25,606 nt of DNA from Symbiodinium natans (lineage: Eukaryota > Sar > Dinophyceae > Suessiales > Symbiodiniaceae). The notes under the pieces are model-generated. The model was not told where the DNA came from and did not search any database. It saw nothing but the letters and a program-made list of their open reading frames with translations. Made by a program: the position numbers and the translations under genes. Where the stretch lies: assembly GCA_905221605.1 (NCBI GenBank), contig CAJNDS010001266.1, forward strand, positions 1-25,606, read 5' to 3'. Positions 18,388 to 25,606 of the stretch are shown in pieces; positions within the stretch are counted from its first letter, which is position 1; each line of letters begins with the position of its first letter.

Positions 18388-19194
18388 ACCCTTGATGCGT
18401 GCGCAGATGTATTCGTGCGGTTCGTGCATGCTTGCTACAGGTGGGTCGTCCAAGGCTGGCTTCCACTCACATGTGCGCTGCTCGACGCAAAAAGTTTCAT
18501 GCTGGGATCAGGCTTTCGGCTTTGATCTATCAAAAAAGTGTTGCTTCAGTACTCGGCCGCGTAAGCTAGGCCCTTGCAATTTCTTGTGTGTTCCAGGCTC
18601 GCTCAATTGGGCCAGGCTGCGTCTGGTCCAGGCCAGAGTGCGAGAGAAGAAGAGGAAAGGGTAAGTGAGAGAGATGACTTAAGTGCAAACGAACGGCAGG
18701 GTAAGCGAAAAAGTGCCCACGCCGCGCTTGCGTGCGTGCTGGCCATTAAGCCGTCGGGACATAGCCATCCAGTCATGATACTGTATCTTCCGGCAACAGC
18801 ATTGGCCAACTTGGGTCCTTATGCAGACGAAACCTTGCTGAACTTGCCTGCAGGTGCATCAAGCTCAATGATTCCCCTCATGTTGGCGAAGCAAGGACTC
18901 TCGCTGGGTCTTGGCATGGTGCAGGTGTGACACAGGTGCGCTTGAAATTTGCAGCAAGAGTAAATTGTGCCCGGCAGGTAATCATAGCAGCCGTTGTGCA
19001 TTTTGTTCCACCGATGGTGTGCCAGCTTCACTCAAATTGTCATGGTTTCGCTAACGAGAGTTGTTCCTGTGCCTCAGATACCGCCCCCGATCTGGCAGCT
19101 TGGCAGAATTTATTGCTGTTGTTCCATTATTGTTCTTATTGTTGTGGCGACCGTGTCCACAGCACAAACAATGTCGACCCGAATTTGGAAGTAG
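18388..19194 (+). CDS. Candidate three-exon chain with C-terminal hydrophobic segment
   Basis: Exon one (18388-18440) reads TLDACADVFVRFVHACY and ends at a strong CTACAG|GTGGGT donor in phase 2. Exon two (18597-18924) follows CTTGTGTGTTCCAG, enters in the matching phase and stays open for 109 codons: a charged linker (SAREEEERVSERDDL) and then HPVMILYLPATALANLG, YADETLLNLPAG and MIPLMLAKQGLSLGLGMVQ, ending at a GTGTGA donor. Exon three (19078-19194) follows TTCCTGTGCCTCAG in phase 0, carries a hydrophobic run (CCCSIIVLIVVATVSTAQ) and stops at TAG. A membrane-anchored product is possible. An ATG at 18364 is in frame with exon one and could be the start. Confidence 0.42.
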
Positions 19195-19582
19195 ATTTGT
19201 GGTTTCTGTCTGTCCATGTGCCCCAGGATACTGCAGCCGTTGTTCTGCATGCCAATGGTCACAGGTCCTTCCCGTCTTTCCCACCTGCTTTCGCCAGCGT
19301 CTCATGCGCAAGACAGAAGTTCGGGGTTCTTTTTGAGGCCACAATTGCATGGGTGCAGTGCTTTATCCGATTCCGATGGTGGATTTCATGTGCGTCTTGC
19401 TTGACAGAAAATTGGTGTGTGTGACAAGCTGCTGTGATTGTTTTCTAGAATGGCCGACGTGACGGACAGCATGACGCTGGCCTGAACGGAGAGAATTAGC
19501 TGTTGTTGCGTGCTGTGAGGCAAGGGCCCAACAAGGACGCTGTAGCTGGTGAGAAGGTTTAGTTTCCCGGCGTGTGCTTCAG
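19195..19582. other. Unassigned, with weak exon-like pieces
   Basis: One frame is open from 18927 to 19424 and overlaps the region above. A short piece LLLRAVRQGPNKDAVA lies before GCTG|GTGAGAAGG near 19550. Neither is strong enough to call. Confidence 0.25.
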
Positions 19583-19975
19583 CAACAAACGCAGCTGGCC
19601 GAAAGGAAGGAAGTTTAGACTCGCGAAAAACTCGCAAATCTTGTCTACAACGAGTCAAAAGATGAGAAGGGTATGAAGATTTCAAGATTTCTGAGTTGAA
19701 CTGAGGCTCGACGGTGTCATCAGTGGGTGCCTGCCCATTGTACCTCAGCATGCTGGTTAGCCATGTTGCCAGACATGTTGGATTGTTGCAGGTTCCCCAA
19801 CACGTATGCGTCAAAAGTCGGCAAGACGTCGGATGGCATGTACAAGGCAACAGGTGTTTTGTGTTGCTTTTTCAAATTCCTCCCGTCGGTCACCCGGCGT
19901 GCCTACGAAATGGTTGAGCCGTGTTCTTGTTGCATGAACATGTTCCCTTTGCCTGGCACGTTACTTGTAGGTTGA
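19583..19975 (+). CDS. Candidate exons of an unrecognised gene
   Basis: A segment at 19583-19670 follows CGTGTGCTTCAG and reads NKRSWPKGRKFRLAKNSQIL up to AGAAGG|GTATGA; a competing frame is also open. A second segment follows CATTGTACCTCAG at 19749 (or ATTGTTGCAG at 19792) and contains LPDMLDCCRFPNTYASKVGK, then TSDGMYKATG, then FFKFLPSVTRRAYEMVEP, with a TGA at 19973-19975. The second has a balanced, protein-like composition. I do not recognise a family. Confidence 0.4.
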
Positions 19976-20463
19976 TGCAGCGGGTTCAGCCTTGTCGTTA
20001 AGTCAAAGTGTTCGCAGTCACGGCGTTGTCGGACGGGTGGGGCGGGTGTGACACTGGCGGCCTGGAGGGCGCGGAGCTGCCCCTCACGCCGCAGCCTGCA
20101 ACTAGGCTCCATTTGACGATTGGATGGTTGGGGGCTGTCAGCTTGTGAGCCCCCTGCCAAGAATGAGGTTGTTCCTTCACAACTGGAAAATTTGTGTGTG
20201 TAGTCCACGTCGGGCTTGTGGGGAACAGTGCCTCGTTGCACTGTTACGAAACGTGTGACTGCGGCTTTCTCTTTATCTGTCACTCGTGTCTCATGGTGTA
20301 GCGTAGTTTGGATGTGCAGCAGTCTGATCTGGTGGTTTGAGTTGGGCTGCGATCCGGCAAGAGGGTGGAGTGCCTGGAGTCTAAAGTCTAGATTCGGATG
20401 CACGTTGTCCCGACCATTGTCTAAATGTCCGCTTGCGATTGGTTCTAGCCACGTGTGCTAGCA
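19976..20463. other. No gene supported
   Basis: A few short open stretches (for example CEPPAKNEVVPSQLENLCV near 20146-20202) occur in competing frames. Nothing else stands out. Confidence 0.25.
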
Positions 20464-21195
20464 GCGTGCGAGATTGTTGAGAAGTGCTTCCATTTGCCCG
20501 CCCGCTGGAGCGTCAGCGTGAGAGCTTGAAAACAGATGGGGTGCGCGGGAGGCGCTGGGGCCACGTTGCCCCGATTTATGCAAAACCTCGAGGTAGTCAA
20601 CGCTTTCCAACTCAACCTGCAAACGGAAATTTTGGTGCGGGAGCTGGTGTAATGCGCAGCGACGTCGCGCTTGAAGCGTCTCGTGTTTGACTGCGCATGC
20701 ACGCAGGTAGAAGCTTCATCCTTGTTGTTGGAGTTGGAACCTTCGGCCCATTCGGCCCTTGCTTCTGTGGCGAGTCAGGATCAAGTAGGACCAGGTGGGA
20801 GTTTGGTTTGCTGCGCTGCCGCGCCATTCGTCTTCAGGGGTCAACTCAGTGCATCTCACTGTCAATTTGGTCCGCTTGCTCGGAGATGCATGCTTGTGTA
20901 GTAAAGTGGGATCTAGAGTGCGGGATGCTGGGGTTCAATGGCAGACAAAGAAGAAGGTCTTTGCGTTGCGATGTGTTGGGGTTTTCTCGCGGTGTGCAAA
21001 ATGTTCAACAATTCAACGGTCAAACGAATGTGCTTGCTTGACAGTCCCAGCAAACAGTCCGTTGCGCGTGTTGTTGTGCTGCACGCAGATTGAGAGGCGT
21101 TGTTCTCTGCTTGGTGTGGCTGCACCGTCAAGCAACATACATAGTCCTATAGCAAGAATGCCAGTCTGGGTAGTTGCACGAAAGTTGACAGGTTC
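20464..21195 (+). CDS. Candidate exon chain with consistent phases
   Basis: Exon one (20464-20517) reads CEIVEKCFHLPARWSVS and ends at GTCAGC|GTGAGAGC. Exon two (20593-20646) follows CAAAACCTCGAG and reads VVNAFQLNLQTEILVREL, ending at GTGTAA. Exon three (20707-20784) follows CGCATGCACGCAG and reads VEASSLLLELEPSAHSALAS then VASQDQ, ending at GTAGGA. All joins are phase 0 with introns of 75 and 60 bp. A fourth segment (21089-21195) follows GTTGTGCTGCACGCAG in phase 0 and reads IERRCSLLGVAAPSSNIHSP then IARMPVWVVARKL. Each unspliced frame hits a stop just past the donor, as expected of real exons. The product is helical; the family is unknown. Confidence 0.45.
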
Positions 21196-21230
21196 GTGTT
21201 GCGCCGTTCTCGCGAGGCCTGCTTTTCCAG

Positions 21231-21294
21231 CTACATGTCGATGATGTGCTCTTCCATCTTTCCTCGCTGCACGCAGTCTGGCTTGCAAGATGAG
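21231..21294 (+). CDS. Candidate short exon before a GT tract
   Basis: It follows an excellent acceptor, GAGGCCTGCTTTTCCAG, and ends at GATGAG|GTGTTG. Two frames are open: [20 protein letters not shown] and [20 protein letters not shown]. Phase from the preceding segment can support the first; composition favours the second. Confidence 0.3.
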
Positions 21295-21298
21295 GTGT

Positions 21299-21410
21299 TG
21301 TGTGTGTGTGTGTGTGTGTGTGTCCGTGTGTGCGGGTGTGTGTGTGTGTGTGTGCGTGGGCGCATGTGCATGTGAGTGTGCGCATGCGTGTGTTTGCTGC
21401 GTGTTGCGTG

Positions 21411-21445
<35 letters not shown>

Positions 21446-21446
21446 C
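21299..21446. repeat. Interrupted GT microsatellite
   Basis: GT runs at 21299-21356 and 21415-21437, with GCGC at the end, separated by TGTGCATG-type sequence. It probably lies in an intron of the + strand candidate gene. Confidence 0.85.
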
Positions 21447-21510
21447 CAAGGACACCGTTCAGCCGTGCGGAATTCATGCCTGTTGGTGGCCGTGTGCCGA
21501 TGTGCCGAAG

Positions 21511-21600
21511 CCTGAGCGTCTGGTCCAGCTCCTGTGCGAAGCGGAAGATGTTAGATTGTTGAATAGAATCAAGTGTTGTATTGCGCGCTTTGCTTCTGGA
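21511..21600 (+). CDS. Candidate 30-codon exon
   Basis: It follows GATGTGCCGAAG and reads [20 protein letters not shown] then [10 protein letters not shown]. The frame also extends upstream through [12 protein letters not shown] and downstream to 21696, so the exon may be longer. The helical, Leu-rich pattern resembles the candidate exons near 17.4-18.2 kb. Confidence 0.38.
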
Positions 21601-22018
21601 GTCCGAGCCAAGGCTTTCCGTTGTGCATCCTTCCCCTGGTGCTTTGTCCAGGGTGGCGACGTTGTCTCCACTGTGTGTTCGCAGAAGAAGTGCTAGTGCT
21701 AATTTGACCCAAGCCTTACAGGCTGTGGCTGGATGATGTCATCGGTGTTTGTTCAATGGTGCCGACCGGGCTACTGCTCGCGACTGTGGTGCAGCTTTCG
21801 GGCAATGGTGCCAGTGGCAGGTCTCGGTCCCCCCTCTCTGCACCGTTGCGTTCTTCTGGCAGGGAGCTGAGCTCGTTGCGATCATAGTTTGTGGACATCC
21901 GCCTGTGTTTGCAAGTTTGCAAGTTATGCGCGGCTCAGGAATGTATGGAGAGCTCCTCCGCAGGTGGTGCTGGTTGTTGTCATTCGCGCGAAGAGCGTTG
22001 CTTGTGTATTGTTTCGAG
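21601..22018. other. Open but unassigned stretch
   Basis: The frame that enters the acidic exon downstream is open from 21749. Its early part (Trp/Cys/Gln-rich) looks less protein-like than the later part, so it is probably intron. Confidence 0.25.
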
Positions 22019-22417
22019 TACCAATCCTTTGACGATGCAAACCCCTTTCCGCGCGAGTGCCCGCCAGCAGACTACAGTGAAAACAGTGTCGACCGCCTTG
22101 AGGATCCAAGACTGTATGATGATATGGGCAGCAATGCGGGAATGCCCAGTGCTATTCAGCAAGAGGCTGCAAATGTACACAGCGTTGCCTCGCCAAGCGC
22201 TGCCAGAGCTCGTGGGTGGCGTGGGCCGCAGACAGGAAGACGTTCTTTAGCGGACAGTGGCCGTGGTGGATCTCGAGCACGCCACGTCCTGCAGCCTGGC
22301 AATATGGGGCCTGGTGCTGGCGTCATGGATGTGGAGGAAGAGGAGGAGGAGGAGGACGCCGCTTTCCAAGCGACAGATCAGCTGAGCGATGGTGCAGGCG
22401 AGCTTCCTGTCGTCAAG
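22019..22417 (+). CDS. Candidate long exon: disordered, acidic segment
   Basis: This is the longest exon-like segment outside the array, 133 codons in one frame from GTATTGTTTCGAG|TAC to GTCAAG|GTGTGA. It reads YQSFDDANPFPRECPPADYS at the start, then LEDPRLYDDMGSNAGMPSA, a Gly/Arg-rich part (GRRSLADSGRGGSRARH) and an acidic run MDVEEEEEEEDAAF, ending GELPVVK. The composition is typical of an intrinsically disordered tail or linker of a nuclear or regulatory protein; that role is inference. The frame is open upstream too, so the left edge is uncertain. Confidence 0.5.
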
Positions 22418-22437
22418 GTGTGACCCTTTCATTGAAG

Positions 22438-22749
22438 GTGAACCAAGTGCTGGATGGTTTTCACCAAGTCCCCCCAAGATGGCGTCAGTGTTAAGAAGGC
22501 AAGTGCGCACGCTATGCATACCTGCTTTCAGCCATGCTCCGAAGTGTTTGGCCACACCTTGTATGCTTGTCGTGTTGCTCAACGGCTGCGGCGGCTGCCT
22601 TTTTACTCATGTGCATGGTCAAGTCACTTGGAGTCCTGTGCGTGAAAGGTATGTGGTCGGCCAACAGGCGGCCGATCAAACTTCATGACGGAATGCACCC
22701 AATGGCGATTGAGATGTTTGTGAACAGTTGCAGCGCTAGTGAAAACCAC
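22438..22749 (+). CDS. Candidate exons following the acidic segment
   Basis: Exon B (22438-22487) reads VNQVLDGFHQVPPRWRQ. Exon C (22532-22648) follows ATACCTGCTTTCAG and in the matching phase reads HAPKCLATPCMLVVLLNGCG then GQVTWSPVRER. Exon D (22668-22749) reads RPIKLHDGMHPMAIEMFVNS then CSASENH and ends at a GTACGTG donor. Phases agree from the acidic exon through D, but two joins would need introns of only 20 and 19 bp. Exon C is open in all three frames; one of them (MLRSVWPHLVCLSCC) reads through to D without splicing, so this model is tentative. Confidence 0.35.
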
Positions 22750-23295
22750 GTACGTGTGACTCATACCGGTCTAAGCTGTGGGCAGCTTTGTTCGCCTGGG
22801 GTTGCTTTCGCTAGCCGTGCGAAACCCCCTAGCGCATGCTCCGCACACGCGCGTGTTACACACTTGAACAAGCTGTGAAGTGCATGCTTGCACGTAGTGA
22901 CAAGTTAGGAACGAATGCCGCGTGTTGCAGGTGTTCGTTGCTCAAGTGATGCAGCAACTTAATGCCGCGTGTTGCATGCGCTCGTTGCTGAGGTGAGGTA
23001 GCAACGTAGCCTATCTTCTTGAAAAGACCCGCCCGCTCCACCCTATTTGAAGGACGGTGGGGTGTCGAGCGCTCTTGGCTGCCGTAAGTGCAAGCCAAGG
23101 TGCGACTCTGTGACGCCGCCTGCCGCGTTTACGCGCGTCGAAAAAAATGTGATACTGTGAACCGTGGAAGTCTAAACCGGTCATTGTTTTTGATGCAAAT
23201 CATTGAGGAGAAAAAAACATGGAAGGCGTTACCGTCCAGCGTTCATTGGGGGTAAGCGGGTTTGTAACGTAGCACGCTGCGCAAATATGGCACAC
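22750..23295. other. Intergenic or intron; small repeats
   Basis: No gene is seen. A bulged hairpin joins GGGGTTGCTTTCGC to GCGAAACCCCC near 22798-22832. A 47-bp tandem duplication is listed separately. A GACCCGCCCGCTCC tract lies near 23026. Confidence 0.35.
22914..23005. repeat. 47-bp tandem duplication with hairpins
   Basis: AATGCCGCGTGTTGCA starts at 22914 and 22961. Both copies carry an inverted GTTGC...GCAAC (GTTGCTGAGGTGAGGTAGCAAC in the second, shown here as its arms GTTGCT and AGCAAC), though the loops differ. Confidence 0.7.
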
Positions 23296-23463
23296 GTGAC
23301 GCAGTTACCATGAGAAACGCGAGAGAACGCACTGGATCGAGCAGGGCCCTAACACGTAGGACAGGTGACTCAGCTATCATGACAGACGCGGGAGAATGCG
23401 CTGGGTCAAGCAGAATCTTCAATCATAGCACAAGGGACTCAGCTATCTTGACAAACGCGAGAG
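23296..23463. repeat. 69-bp tandem repeat leading into the microsatellite
   Basis: Copies start at 23296 (GTGACGCAGTTACCATGAG), 23365 (GTGACTCAGCTATCATGAC) and 23434 (GGGACTCAGCTATCTTGAC), exactly 69 bp apart. The third is cut short by the GTGTGC array. Because 69 is a multiple of three, the + frame from 23310 stays open across it, but this needs no coding function. Confidence 0.8.
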
Positions 23464-23721
23464 TGTGCGTGTGCGTGTGCGTGTGCCTGCGCGTGCGCGT
23501 GCGCGTGCGCGTGCGCGTGCGCGTGCGCGTGTGCGTGCGCGTGCGCGTGCGCGTGCGCGTGCGCGTGCGCGTGCGCGTACGCGTGCGCGTGCGCGTGCGC
23601 GTGCGCGTGCGCGTGTGCGTGTGCGTGTGCGTGTGCGTGTGCGTGTGCGTGTGCGTGTGCGTGTGCGTGTGCGTGTGCGTGTGCGTGTGTGGGTGCGTGG
23701 GTGCGTGTGTGTGTGTGTGTG

Positions 23722-23770
<49 letters not shown>
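23464..23770. repeat. Composite GTGCGC / GTGTGC / GT array
   Basis: The array grades from GTGTGC to GTGCGC, back to GTGTGC and finally to pure GT. It is alternating purine-pyrimidine almost throughout, a sequence class that favours Z-DNA. Long Arg-Val or His-Thr frames here are artefacts of the repeat. Confidence 0.95.
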
Positions 23771-24778
<1,008 letters not shown>

Positions 24779-25131
24779 CATAACTGTGCCAGCGTAGCGG
24801 TTTGCACATGAAGCGTCTCGTTGTTCTTCTTTCGCGTAGTTGATTGTAGCTTGTGGCTCGCGTAGCCGTTGCACTGCTCGAAGCAGGTGCAAGCAGCTTC
24901 TGGTAGATTTCGAGTGCTAGGCTAGGTCGCATTCGACTTCCCGCCACCGCCCCACTCACCTCCAGGAAGGAAGTTTTCGGTCGACATAGCACAGCTGGCA
25001 CAAGGCAAGCTGTGGATCGGTTTTCCTGCGCATCCCGCAGAACAAAAGAAGGCTTGAGCGTGTGCGCTGTTTCACGGTGGGCTGCAAGGGTGGTAGGGCG
25101 GGAGTCTTGCGACTTGAACTAAGAGACTGTT
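24779..25131. other. Unique spacer between arrays
   Basis: No supported gene is seen on either strand. The − strand frames that cover it are driven by the neighbouring GT tract. Confidence 0.4.
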
Positions 25132-25516
25132 TGTGTGTGTGTGTCTCTGTGTGTGTGTCTGTGTGTGTCTGTGTGTGTCTGTGTGTGTCTGTGTGTGTCT
25201 GTGTGTGCCTGTGTGTGCGTGGGCGTGTGCGTGGGCGTGTGCGTGGGCGTGGGCGTGGGCGTGGGCGTGTGCGTGTGCGTGTGCGTGTGCGTGTGCGTGT
25301 GCGTGTGCGTGTGCGTGTGCGTGTGCGTGTGCGTGTGCGTGTGCGTGGGCGTGTGCGTGTGCGTGGGCGTGTGCGTGTGCGTGTGCGTGTGCGTGTGCGT
25401 GTGCGTGTGCGTGTGCGTGTGCGTGTGCGTGTGCGTGTGCGTGTGCGTGTGCGTGTGCGTGTGCGTGTGCGTGTGCGTGTGCGTGTGCGTGTGCGTGTGG
25501 GTGTGGGTGTGGTGGT

Positions 25517-25606
<90 letters not shown>
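25132..25606. repeat. Composite GTGTCT / GTGTGC / GTGGGC / GT array, cut by window end
   Basis: It begins with a 10-bp TGTGTGTCTG period, changes to GTGGGC and GTGTGC hexamers (25215-25500), then GGTGTG-like units, then pure GT to the last base. It mirrors the order seen at 23464-23770: hexamer core, then GT. Confidence 0.95.

Noticed and set aside
25200-25606. GT/GTGGG-rich end taken as a telomere
   Set aside because: Units are heterogeneous and microsatellite-like, similar arrays are internal nearby, and no TTTAGGG-type repeat is present.

Overview
The window looks like nuclear DNA from a protist, most probably an alveolate (apicomplexan, chromerid or dinoflagellate lineage). Three things point that way. 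The only recognisable protein is a secreted-type discoidin (F5/8 type C-like) plus ricin-B-like lectin of the style found with alveolate CCp/LCCL adhesive proteins. There are GT-AG splice-like signals throughout. There are very long GT-rich microsatellites and no bacterial operon structure. Every supportable coding signal is on the + strand. No rRNA, tRNA, CRISPR array or complete transposase was seen.

Region 1 (1-12955) is a head-to-tail array of a unit of about 2.16 kb. Unit starts are at 1, 2486, 4644, 6810, 9661 and 11976. A complete unit holds a small 5' reading frame (signal peptide plus a short helical segment ending at a GTGAGT donor), a spacer of about 330-350 bp, a 379-codon discoidin/lectin frame and a 3' spacer of about 450 bp. 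Units 1, 2 and 3 are intact in both frames. Unit 4 is a pseudogene carrying three insertions, one of them a 332-bp MITE-like element with a CATAT duplication. Unit 5 has a truncated 5' frame but an intact main frame. Unit 6 is a rearranged relic into which a 70-bp dispersed repeat with a long CT tail has been placed. Spacers are almost as similar between units as the coding parts, which suggests recent amplification or ongoing gene conversion.

Region 2 (about 13.0-22.9 kb) has no long continuous gene. It contains many short + strand open segments bounded by plausible splice sites, several of which keep reading phase from one to the next. I read this as one or more multi-exon genes of unrecognised family, with coiled-coil-like segments near 13.3-14.2 kb and a disordered acidic segment near 22.0-22.4 kb. 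Single segments of 25-35 codons can arise by chance, so confidence is moderate at best. Structured non-coding DNA lies here too: two back-to-back perfect hairpins at 15.3 kb, three TCAGC/GCTGA hairpins at 16.3 kb and a second copy of the 70-bp dispersed repeat.

Region 3 (about 22.9-25.6 kb) is repeat-rich: a 47-bp tandem duplication, a 69-bp tandem repeat running directly into a GTGCGC/GTGTGC/GT array, a GT tract of about 500 bp, and a second composite GTGTGC array that runs off the end of the window.

Functionally, the array would make several near-identical copies of a secreted carbohydrate- or surface-binding protein. Nothing visible ties the downstream candidate gene(s) to the same process.
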